DNA from: Actinomycetota bacterium | GTDB lineage: Bacteria; Actinomycetota; Actinomycetes; Actinomycetales; Dermatophilaceae | Length of the DNA: 64,000 nt | Direction of reading: 5' to 3' | Assembly (NCBI GenBank): GCA_020160805.1 | Contig: JAIUPO010000008.1 | Span: 62,001 to 126,000 of the forward strand | In this document: piece after piece, positions 54,515-61,612 of the stretch | Layout: every line of letters begins with the position of its first letter | Numbering within the stretch: position 1 is the first letter of the stretch | Notes under the pieces: generated by a model | Databases searched by the model: none | What the model was told of the DNA's origin: nothing | What the model saw: only the letters and a program-made list of their open reading frames with translations | Position numbers and translations under genes: made by a program

Positions 54515-55295
54515 GTGCGACTTGCTCTGATGGTGACCTGCGTCAACGATGCGATGTTCCCCGAGACAGGCGATCTCGGCCGTGCGGGCGTTCGCGGGGG
54601 CCTTCGAGGGGTATGACGCGATCGTCACCCCCAGCGGGTCCTGCGCCGGGTGTGTGCGGCACCAGCACGCGATTGTGGCATCCTTCCGTCAATGGTGGGC
54701 GCGGGCGGGCGCGGCGGGTGATTCAGGTCCGGAAGGCATTGCGCCGCAACCGCACTCACCACAAGAGCAGACGCACGCCGCGCCACCGCCCCTCTCGGAC
54801 GACGCGCTCCTCCAATGCTTTGTCGACCGCGTGCGGGACTACCGCACGACGGTGGACGTATGCCGCTCGGGCGACCTCGCGGCATATGTCCGGGAAGCGC
54901 TGGGTCACGCCGGGCGGGTCGTCGTCCCCGACGAACTCGGGCTCGACCTCGGGGAGCGAGTCGTCCCCGACCACGCTCTCACCGCGACCGATCTCGATGA
55001 GATCGACGCGGTCGTCACCCGCGCGGCCGTCGGGATCGCCGAGACGGGGACCATCGTTCTCGACCATGGACCGGACCAAGGACGGCGGGCACTGTCGCTC
55101 GTTCCGGATCTGCACGTCTGCATCGTGACCGAGGACCAAGTGGTCCCGGACGTTCAGGACGCGCTGAGCCGCCTCGACCCGACTCGCCCGATGACGTGGA
55201 TCAGCGGGCCCTCCGCGACGAGCGATATCGAGCTGGAGCGCGTCGAAGGCGTCCACGGCCCGCGCACCCTCCACGTGGTACTGGTGATGAGTTGA
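54515..55295 (+). pseudogene. Collapsed lactate-utilisation operon: lutA ends fused to lutC
   Basis: From GTG 54515: RLALMVTCVNDAMFPETG, the LutA N-terminus. After a frame change at about 54570-54585: FAGAFEGYDAIVTPSGSCAG and RHQHAIVA, the LutA middle with its CCG-like Cys region. From about 54798 the LUD domain of LutC runs to the end: CFVDRVRDYRTTV, AIAETGTIVLDHGPDQG read here as GIAETGTIVLDHGPDQGRRA, WISGPSATSDIELERVEGVH. The second half of lutA, all of lutB and the start of lutC are missing. The LutC C-domain alone may still fold. Confidence 0.75.
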
Positions 55296-55352
55296 CTTGA
55301 GGGGGTCGAGGGCCGTGGGTGACGTCGTCACATCCATCCGGAGCTGGCCGAG

Positions 55353-56012
55353 TCAGGGCGTACGGCTCGCGACCGGATCTGGGGAGATCGCGACCTCACC
55401 CGCATACGACCAGCCCGGTGCCATCGGGAGGTGGTCTCCGCTCCAGAAGCGGCCGGGGTCATACCAGTTCGCGGGCGCCTCGGGAAGCAGAATGCCCATG
55501 TCCACCAAGCATTTTGCGACGACTTCGGCGCAGTATGCCGTCTCCGGACGCACCCGCTCGCGCCGGGCTCGGCGCTGCGACAGGTAGCCATCTCGGCCGG
55601 TCAACCAGCGGCCCGCGAGGCGTGCCGTGGAGGGGAAGGAGACTCCATTGAGTCGGGCGATCGTGAGCAGTGCGGCGTCTTCTTCCGGGGTCCCGGCGGC
55701 CGGTGAGAGTTGACGCAGATAAGCCCGCTGTCCGTACTTCACCTGCCACTGCCGGACCGCAGCACCCAGGTCGTGCAATTGGGCCCCCCGATGGTGATCA
55801 CCCGACCAGTGATCGACGAGCGAGCGCGCGAGCTCCGCGTGCCAGATCAGGGGTGGGAGATCGTCGAGGACGAGTGCCATGCCGACATGATTCACGGGAC
55901 TGTTGGTGGCCGCGTGCATGACTCGATCCACCGCACTTGTGCCGCGAAAGATCCACAGATCGCCAGTCCGGGCCAGATCAAGTGCCTCCTGGAGGGGCAG
56001 TGGCGTGCTCAT
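55353..56012 (-). CDS. YiiX/YebB-like NlpC/P60 cysteine hydrolase
   Basis: 219 residues from ATG 56012 (a second ATG lies one codon before). The permuted papain-like order is visible: GDLWIFRGTSAVDRVMHAAT, the His in SPVNHVGMALVL, and the Cys in ETAYCAEVVAKCLVDMGILL. There is no signal peptide. Members cut amide or ester bonds of lipids or peptides. No neighbour clarifies its role. Confidence 0.75.
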   Translation of the reverse strand: MSTPLPLQEALDLARTGDLWIFRGTSAVDRVMHAATNSPVNHVGMALVLDDLPPLIWHAELARSLVDHWSGDHHRGAQLHDLGAAVRQWQVKYGQRAYLRQLSPAAGTPEEDAALLTIARLNGVSFPSTARLAGRWLTGRDGYLSQRRARRERVRPETAYCAEVVAKCLVDMGILLPEAPANWYDPGRFWSGDHLPMAPGWSYAGEVAISPDPVASRTP

Positions 56013-56056
56013 CACGGCCCCAGTCTGCCGCCTGGCCGTGGCCTAGGGTGCTGGCT

Positions 56057-56272
56057 ATGACGCGCGGCCCGCTGCAAAACAACCGGCTCCGCAAGCTGCT
56101 CGGGGTCTCCGCGGTGCTCGGCGTCGCGGCGACCGGTGTTGTTGTGGCCCGGCGCGAGCGTCGGCGGCGCACGTACACCCCCGGTGAAGTCCGGGAGCAC
56201 CTCCACCGGCGACATGCCGAGGCGCTGCTGCGCAAACGCGACGCGGAAGCGGGAGTCTGGGGCTCCGAATAG
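56057..56272 (+). CDS. Small single-pass membrane protein
   Basis: 71 residues from ATG 56057. One membrane helix (about 13-31, LLGVSAVLGVAATGVVVA) is followed by a very basic segment ARRERRRRTYTPGEVREHLH and a charged tail. It resembles small actinobacterial membrane peptides of unknown function. No good ribosome-binding site is visible. Confidence 0.55.
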   Translation: MTRGPLQNNRLRKLLGVSAVLGVAATGVVVARRERRRRTYTPGEVREHLHRRHAEALLRKRDAEAGVWGSE

Positions 56273-56285
56273 TCTGAGGTCCGGG

Positions 56286-57176
56286 TCACTTGACCGTGCG
56301 AAGAACGCTCTCGGACAGGCTGATTCGCACGCCCTGACCCCACGAGAGCAGGAGCCGGTCACTCTCGATACCGTCGCCAAAGATGACGAGTTCCTCGGAC
56401 CGGGCCGTCGCGCAGAGCGCCTCAGACCGGCCCAAGATGCCGTATGCCAGCGCCGTCCCCGTGCTGGCGGAGGGCCAGGCCTCGCGGACGAACCACGCCA
56501 GCGACCGGTCAGCGGGAGCGGGCAGGGGGAGGTCCGGCGCGACGGCGCGCTGGATGGAGGCGCACCAGCCGCTCGCGCCGGTGCCGGTGCCCGCGATGAC
56601 GCCCGACGACGACTGACTCTCCTGCGTTGCCCCGACGCTCAGGTCATAGCGTGCCGATTGGTGGCTCGCATGGCCCACGAAGATCTCGTTGAGCGCCCGC
56701 AGTTGCTGTCCGTCGTCCGTGCGCGCCTCCACCATTGCCCTGTCGAGGTATGCCGCCCGCCCGCCGGCGATGTCGGCGAGCAGGTCGGCGACGGCCGCGC
56801 ACGGGTGCGGAACGAGGGCGCCGCCGCCACCCATCGGATTGACGCCGATAACCGGCTGTCCGTCAAGATATTTCGCGACATTGGCCACCAGGCCGTCCTG
56901 GCCGATGGCGACGACGATGTCGTCGGGCCCGAAGACGAATCGCGCGAGTTCGTCCCGCTCGGCCTGCCCGCGCCGCCACTGCACCGGGATCGCGGCGAGC
57001 ACAGCGTGCCGCGCCGCATCCAGGGCGTGATGGCGGGCGAGTAGGACGTCTAGGGATTGGCCGCGGCTGCGGAGGAAGAAGTCCGCCTGGCCGCGCGTTC
57101 CGTGGCGAGCGATCAGCTCGTCATACTCCGTGCGCCGGGTGACCAGCACGACCCGAGGTGTCGCCATGCTGGTCAC
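56286..57176 (-). CDS. NAD(+)/NADH-kinase-like protein
   Basis: 296 residues from GTG 57176, overlapping the SPFH stop as GTGA (an ATG at 57167 is also possible). VLVTRRTEYDELIARHGTRG starts the Rossmann-like N-domain. DDIVVAIGQDGLVANVAKYL is in the place of the NAD-kinase motif GGDGT (here GQDGL), and PVIGVNPMGGGGALVPH follows as in that family; TGTGASGWCASI is the second-domain nucleotide loop. The altered motif leaves kinase activity open. It is co-transcribed with an SPFH gene facing a Nudix regulator that is likely to sense an NAD-related ligand. Confidence 0.75.
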   Translation of the reverse strand: MTSMATPRVVLVTRRTEYDELIARHGTRGQADFFLRSRGQSLDVLLARHHALDAARHAVLAAIPVQWRRGQAERDELARFVFGPDDIVVAIGQDGLVANVAKYLDGQPVIGVNPMGGGGALVPHPCAAVADLLADIAGGRAAYLDRAMVEARTDDGQQLRALNEIFVGHASHQSARYDLSVGATQESQSSSGVIAGTGTGASGWCASIQRAVAPDLPLPAPADRSLAWFVREAWPSASTGTALAYGILGRSEALCATARSEELVIFGDGIESDRLLLSWGQGVRISLSESVLRTVK

Positions 57177-58183
57177 CGGACCTCGGCTCGCGGGCCCGTC
57201 AGCTGAGCGAGCAGGCCCTGCAGCAGATCCGGCGTGATGACCAGGTGGTCGATCGCGGGCAGGTTCTCGGCGGCCTGGCGGACGGCGAGGGCGAGCAACA
57301 GGTCGCGGGGGACCTCGGCATACGCCTCGACGCGAGCCCGCTCGACCTCGGCCGCAGCCTGCCCGACGGCGCGCTCGCTGTCGGCCTGGGCGTCCGCGAG
57401 AGCCCGGGTGCGGTCGGCCTCGGACTGCGTCGCGAGGGCTGCGGCGAGGGCGGCCTCCTCCGCGCGCCGGCGGTCGTTGGCGCCCTCTTGGGCGATGAGT
57501 TGTTCGCGGCGCCGGGCCAGTTCGACCTGGTTGGCGAGCTCGTTCTCCCCGATGGCCGCCTCCTTCTCGACCGCGAGCGCCCGCCGCTCGAAGGTCGCGC
57601 GGTCCGCATCCTGCTGGATCGCTTCGCGAGCTGGGGTTTGCAGAGCGCGCTCGACGTCGGGCTCTGGCCGCAGCAGCGCGAACCGGATGCCGATGATGGC
57701 GATGCCGAGGCTGGTCAGGCGCGGGTCACTGGCCAACTGAGTGGTGACCTGGTTGCCCAGCGCCCCGAGGTCCGCGGTCAGGGCCGCGCGAAGGTCGAGG
57801 CCGGCGAGTGCTGTGGTGACCGCTTCGACGGCGGCGCCGTGGACGACGGCGCCCATGGTCTCCAGCGGGGTCTGGGTCCAGCCGCCGGTGCCGAGGTCGA
57901 TCGAGAAGTCGACGCGGGTGGCGGCGAGGTCCGGGTCGACGACGCGGTAGGTGACGACTCCAGGCACCGCGACCTGCTGCAGGTCGGTCGTGCGGACCTG
58001 GATAAGGATCGGCCGTTCGCGGTCATCGACCGGGATCTGGCTGATGACGGCGGTCATCGGTCGGAACCAAAACGCGGCGCCGGCGCCGGAGTGTTTCGGC
58101 GTGCCACCGACGAGATGCCGGATGTGACTGGCCTCGCCCGCCCGCAGGTGCCGGACGAAGGGAAGGGTGCTGATGGTTGCCAT
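57173..58183 (-). CDS. SPFH/Band 7 domain protein
   Basis: 336 residues, no membrane helix or signal at the N-terminus. The SPFH domain (about 40-190; FWFRPMTAVISQIPVDDRER, VVTYRVVDPDLAATRVDFSI) is followed by a long Ala/Glu/Arg coiled coil (about 190-300) and a C-terminal segment ALAVRQAAENLPAIDHLVIT. Such proteins oligomerise into rings or scaffolds. It is followed by the NAD-kinase-like gene and divergent from the Nudix regulator; a perfect palindrome lies 17 bases before its ATG. Confidence 0.85.
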   Translation of the reverse strand: MATISTLPFVRHLRAGEASHIRHLVGGTPKHSGAGAAFWFRPMTAVISQIPVDDRERPILIQVRTTDLQQVAVPGVVTYRVVDPDLAATRVDFSIDLGTGGWTQTPLETMGAVVHGAAVEAVTTALAGLDLRAALTADLGALGNQVTTQLASDPRLTSLGIAIIGIRFALLRPEPDVERALQTPAREAIQQDADRATFERRALAVEKEAAIGENELANQVELARRREQLIAQEGANDRRRAEEAALAAALATQSEADRTRALADAQADSERAVGQAAAEVERARVEAYAEVPRDLLLALAVRQAAENLPAIDHLVITPDLLQGLLAQLTGPRAEVR

Positions 58184-58199
58184 GACGTCCTCCTCTGGA

Positions 58200-58224
58200 T
58201 TTTATCGTCAGTGTGACGATAAAA
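58200..58224. promoter_or_regulatory. Perfect palindromic operator between SPFH and Nudix genes
   Basis: Arms TTTTATCGTCA (58200-58210) and TGACGATAAAA (58214-58224) with a 3-base centre, 11 bp perfect symmetry. AT-rich against its surroundings. It is placed to control both divergent genes and is the likely binding site of the Nudix-winged-helix regulator. Confidence 0.8.
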
Positions 58225-58235
58225 CGCCTTCGCCC

Positions 58236-58256
58236 TTATCGTCAAGTTGACGGCTA
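58236..58256. promoter_or_regulatory. Second, degenerate copy of the operator
   Basis: TTATCGTCA, three bases, then TGACGGCTA; the left half equals the strong site and 6 of 9 pairs match. Its centre is 34 bases from that of the first site, about three helical turns, so two dimers could sit on the same face. TAGGGT (58263-58268) could be a -10 for a nearly leaderless Nudix mRNA. Confidence 0.55.
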
Positions 58257-58274
58257 GTGCGTTAGGGTCGGCGT

Positions 58275-58961
58275 ATGCCGAGTCATCCGCCCTTTGCCGT
58301 CACCGTCGATCTCGTGATCCTGACGGTGCGCGCTGGGCGCCTTCTCGTCTTGTTGGTCGAGCGGGGCGAGCAGCCGTATGCCGGGCGGCTCGCGCTGCCC
58401 GGTGGCTTCGTGCGTCCGACCGAGGATCTGGAGAGCGCGGCATACCGAGAATTGGGGGAGGAGACGGGCGTGACCGCTGGGGTCCACCTCGAGCAGCTGG
58501 CGAGTTATGGTGCGCCGCAGCGGGATCCGCGGATGCGCACGGTTTCGGTCGCGTGGCTCGCCCTCGCGCCCGACCTGCCGGAGCCGGTTGCCGGTGGCGA
58601 TGCCGCTCATGCCGTGTGGGTTGAGGCGACGGAGGCGCTCGGCCGCAACCTCGCCTTCGACCACGCGAACATCCTCGCCGACGGCATCGAGCGCGCCCGG
58701 GCGAAGTTGGAATACACCCCGCTCGCCACCGCCTTCTGCGCGCCCGAGTTCACCGTCGGGCAGCTGCGGGCGGTCTACGAGGCTGTCTGGGGTCAGGCGC
58801 TCGACGCGCGCAATTTCCACCGCAAGGTCACCGGGGCCCCCGGCTTTATCGTGCCGACCGGCCACAGCACCAATGTCGACGGCGGGCGGCCGGCGCAGCT
58901 CTACCGCCGCGGATCGCTCGCTGTCCTGAATCCGCCGCTTGTCCGTCCGGACTCTCCGTAG
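58275..58961 (+). CDS. NrtR-type Nudix/winged-helix transcriptional regulator
   Basis: 228 residues from ATG 58275 (inside an octamer). The N-terminal Nudix domain has a complete box, GGFVRPTEDLESAAYRELGE followed by ETGV, so hydrolysis of an ADP-ribose-like ligand is possible; most NrtR regulators have a damaged box. The C-terminal winged helix is LEYTPLATAFCAPEFTVGQL, RAVYEAVWGQALDARNFHRK. NrtR proteins repress NAD-related genes and respond to ADP-ribose. Here the probable target is the divergent SPFH/NAD-kinase-like pair, plus its own gene and the kinase gene 7 bases downstream. Confidence 0.85.
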   Translation: MPSHPPFAVTVDLVILTVRAGRLLVLLVERGEQPYAGRLALPGGFVRPTEDLESAAYRELGEETGVTAGVHLEQLASYGAPQRDPRMRTVSVAWLALAPDLPEPVAGGDAAHAVWVEATEALGRNLAFDHANILADGIERARAKLEYTPLATAFCAPEFTVGQLRAVYEAVWGQALDARNFHRKVTGAPGFIVPTGHSTNVDGGRPAQLYRRGSLAVLNPPLVRPDSP

Positions 58962-58968
58962 GAGCGAC

Positions 58969-59743
58969 GTGGCGTTCTACCGCAAGGCAATTCCCTCATC
59001 GGCGCCGCGTGATTATGCCGCCTGGGAGGCCGCCGGCCTGCGCTGGCTCGCGCAGGCCACACCGGCAGGGGGTGTCCGGGTGGTCGAGGTCCTGGAGGTC
59101 GGTGATCGTCACCTCGACCTGGAGAGGTTTGCGCCCTGTCAACCGACACCCGCACAGGCGGAAGACTTCGGACGCGGGCTCGCGGTGACGCACGGGGCGG
59201 GGGCCGGGGCATACGGAATGGCACCGCAGGGGTGGACCGGGCCCGGCTTCCTGGGGCCGGCTGACGATCCGTTGCCCCTGCCGCTCGACCCGACGCCATC
59301 GTGGGGAATCTTCTTCGGGGAGCAGCGGATTCGGCATACCGTGCGGCTGGGACGGACGCGGGGACTGTGGGCTGGGTCCGCTGGTGGGGTCTTCGAGGCG
59401 GTGGCGGATCGGCTCGGCGACGGGGAGTTCGACGACAACCAGCCGCCGGCGCGCCTGCACGGCGACCTGTGGTCTGGGAATGTCTTGTGGACCCAAGCCG
59501 GCGCGGTGCTCATCGACCCGGCGGCCCATGGTGGGCACCGGGAGACCGACCTCGCGATGTTGGCGCTGTTCGGCGCGCCACCTCGAGCGCATCATCGCGG
59601 CATATGCGGAGGCCTCGCCGCTCGCCGACGGCTGGCGGGAGCGGGTGGCGCTGCACCAACTCCACCCGGTGATGTTGCATGCCGTGCTTTTCGGCGGTGG
59701 GTATGTCGATCATGCGGCGGCCATCGCCCGGCAGTACGCGTGA
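58969..59743 (+). pseudogene. Fructosamine-kinase-like gene with a frameshift
   Basis: GTG 58969 follows GTAGGAG and lies 7 bases after the Nudix stop. Frame one: AFYRKAIPSSAPRDYAAWEA, catalytic RLHGDLWSGNVLW and the metal Asp in VLIDPAAHGGHRETDLAMLA. Near 59575 the homologous sequence moves to the next frame: HLERIIAAYAEASPLADGWR, then HQLHPVMLHAVLFGGGY, ending at 59743. The shift equals one extra base or two lost bases in a GC run. Apart from this it is a complete phosphotransferase of the fructosamine-3-kinase family, which repairs glycated proteins. Sequencing error is a real possibility. Confidence 0.75.
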
Positions 59744-59747
59744 GCGC

Positions 59748-60119
59748 TCAGATCGTCGGGGGGTCGACGCGGTCGGCGAGATGACGCGGCGCCTGGATGC
59801 AATAGGAGATTGTCACCATCTCCGCGACCTCGCCCCATTCGGTGGCCTCGTCGAGCATCATGCCGATGACCTTGCTGCCCCAGTCACTTTTGAAGTAGGG
59901 CGGTCTGAGGTGGCTGAACGCGGCGACGTCGTCCGGGTCACCGCGCAATGTGATCCGGAACAGGCCGTCCTCGCCGCCGAAGAGGTGCGCGATGGTTGCC
60001 TGCCCGACCCGCCAGCGCGTCCCCACCCAGGCCCGTTCTTCGCGGCACTTCGGCAATACGGCGGTGGCGGCGCGAAGGGTGTCGAGCATCCAGTCGGGCA
60101 CGTCCGGTCGCTCTCCCAC
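59748..60119 (-). CDS. MmcQ/YjbR family protein
   Basis: About 123 residues from GTG 60119; the frame stays open upstream but the family start fits VGERPDVPDWMLDTLRAATA. PKCREERAWVGTRWRVGQAT, then LRGDPDDVAAFSHLRPPYF and GSKVIGMMLDEATEWGEVAE are the DUF419-like core, a CyaY-like DNA-binding fold. Function unknown. Convergent with the kinase gene. Confidence 0.7.
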   Translation of the reverse strand: MGERPDVPDWMLDTLRAATAVLPKCREERAWVGTRWRVGQATIAHLFGGEDGLFRITLRGDPDDVAAFSHLRPPYFKSDWGSKVIGMMLDEATEWGEVAEMVTISYCIQAPRHLADRVDPPTI

Positions 60120-60138
60120 GCGACCATTCTCGCAACGC

Positions 60139-60744
60139 TCAGTGGGTCGCGTGCACGACCTCAAAGATGCCGGCGCTTTCGCGACGGGTGTCGACGATGC
60201 TCAGGCCGTATGCCGGCAGCAGTGCGGCCGGTCGGCGAGTGAAGTGCTCGCCGACGAGCCGGCTACTGACGGACTCGATCACGCGCTGGGCGAGGCGGAT
60301 CGGCATACGCGTGGAGGGGACGTGGTCCGCGAGCAGGAGCCGGCCGTCCGGTTGGAGGACTCGGGCCATTTCGGCGATCGCGCGTTCGTAGCGGGGCACG
60401 CAGCATAGGCCGAAGGTGCACACGACGGAATCAAAAGTGTTGTCGGGGAATGGCAATTCGGCGGCATCTCCTTGCCGAAAGTCTGCCCGTCGACCGAGTT
60501 CTGCGGCCTTGGCGCGTGCCTCCGCCAGCATCCCTGGACTCCAGTCGAGCCCGGTGAGCCGAACGCTATTGGGATAGAGCGGCAGGTTGGCTCCGGTCCC
60601 GATGCAGACCTCCAAGGTCTCGCCGACGGCCCGTTCGACCACCCAGGCCCGCGCGCGCGACATCCAGCGACGTTCAACGAAAGCTGACGCCTCGTCATAG
60701 CCCGAGGCGTGCCGCTCCCAGAACGCGGCGGCCCGCTGCTCCAT
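60139..60744 (-). CDS. Class I SAM-dependent methyltransferase
   Basis: 201 residues from ATG 60744. Motif I LEVCIGTGANLPLYP, then LTGLDWSPGMLAEARAKAAE, DAAELPFPDNTFDSVVCTFG and LQPDGRLLLADHV. The pattern fits the UbiE/phosphatidylethanolamine N-methyltransferase-like branch. Ends 19 bases upstream of the MmcQ start region; probably co-transcribed. Confidence 0.85.
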   Translation of the reverse strand: MEQRAAAFWERHASGYDEASAFVERRWMSRARAWVVERAVGETLEVCIGTGANLPLYPNSVRLTGLDWSPGMLAEARAKAAELGRRADFRQGDAAELPFPDNTFDSVVCTFGLCCVPRYERAIAEMARVLQPDGRLLLADHVPSTRMPIRLAQRVIESVSSRLVGEHFTRRPAALLPAYGLSIVDTRRESAGIFEVVHATH

Positions 60745-60829
60745 ACCCACGCCACCATCATGGTGCCGAATCATGACCGCAAGGCTCGAACACCTCATCG
60801 ACCCAACCACATCGCGTGTTGTGTGCGGG

Positions 60830-61243
60830 TCAGATCGCCTCTATGCCAATCGCCGTCCCGTCGAGGAGGAGCCGGAGATCGCTCGGATCTGAGGTGATCA
60901 CGACGGTTGGTCCGGGGAGCGTGAGTGCCGTCGCGGCCACCACCGCATCGACCGTGAGATCGCGAACCTTCCGTCGCGCGGCGCCCGCGTGTGCTCGGAG
61001 GCTGCCCGCGAGGTAGCCCACGTCCTGCGTGACCTCGGCGATGCGGATCGCTTTGACGACGCGACGCACATTCGCGTCTCGTGGGGAGCCGTCGGTGACT
61101 TCGGCGAGGGTGAGCGTCGATGCATAGAACACCGAATCAGTGCGCCGTGCAACGGTGGCCCATGCCTGCATACGCTGCCCGCCCGCCGCGAGCGCGGAAA
61201 GGGCGTCGGAGTCGAGCAGAAGGCTATGCGGCTTGGCGATCAC
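60830..61243 (-). CDS. PIN-domain (VapC-type) toxin
   Basis: 137 residues. The acidic site is LLLDSDALSAL (first Asp), LAEVTDG (Glu), LTVDAVVAATAL (Asp) and VVITSDPSDLRLLL (Asp). It should be an RNA-cutting toxin. Its start overlaps the antitoxin stop as ATGA. Confidence 0.8.
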   Translation of the reverse strand: MIAKPHSLLLDSDALSALAAGGQRMQAWATVARRTDSVFYASTLTLAEVTDGSPRDANVRRVVKAIRIAEVTQDVGYLAGSLRAHAGAARRKVRDLTVDAVVAATALTLPGPTVVITSDPSDLRLLLDGTAIGIEAI

Positions 61244-61467
61244 GCCATCAGCCGCTGCATGATCCCGGCAACCTGGTCTTCATCGACGGGGCCATGCTCT
61301 GCCTCCATCTGTGCGATGAGTTCGTCGAGTGCGTCGCGTTCCAATTGCCGGGCGACAGCCGTCGCGACATAGCCGGAGAAGCCCCGTGCGCCGACGCGAG
61401 ACCTGACGCCTTGCGATGTCTCGGCAGGCATGGTGATCGAGTGCTTCTCGACGGGTTGCGATGACAT
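61240..61467 (-). CDS. VapB-type antitoxin
   Basis: 75 residues from ATG 61467 with TAGGA upstream (a TTG at 61473 is less likely). KHSITMPAETSQGVRSRVGA, RGFSGYVATAVARQLERDAL fits a ribbon-helix-helix DNA-binding domain, followed by an acidic helix that would cover the toxin. The TA operon is transcribed leftward from the 61474-61612 gap. Confidence 0.75.
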   Translation of the reverse strand: MSSQPVEKHSITMPAETSQGVRSRVGARGFSGYVATAVARQLERDALDELIAQMEAEHGPVDEDQVAGIMQRLMA

Positions 61468-61515
61468 GGCCAAATCCTACTCTCTGGAGGATTCTACTCG
61501 CGTCGGGCCGGCGGG

Positions 61516-61583
61516 CTACAGGTATGCCGTGCGCGGCGCTCGCTGCAGGCTCAACGCACCCTTGGCGGGCGGCATACCTGTAG
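61516..61583. repeat. 14-bp inverted repeat containing paired octamers
   Basis: CTACAGGTATGCCG (61516-61529) and its exact complement (61570-61583), 40 bases apart, in the gap between the aadA-type gene and the toxin-antitoxin operon. Each arm contains one octamer. It could be a pair of protein sites or the remains of a mobile element end. Confidence 0.7.
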
Positions 61584-61612
61584 TCGGTCGGGACTGGCTG
61601 TTGGTGGCCGGC

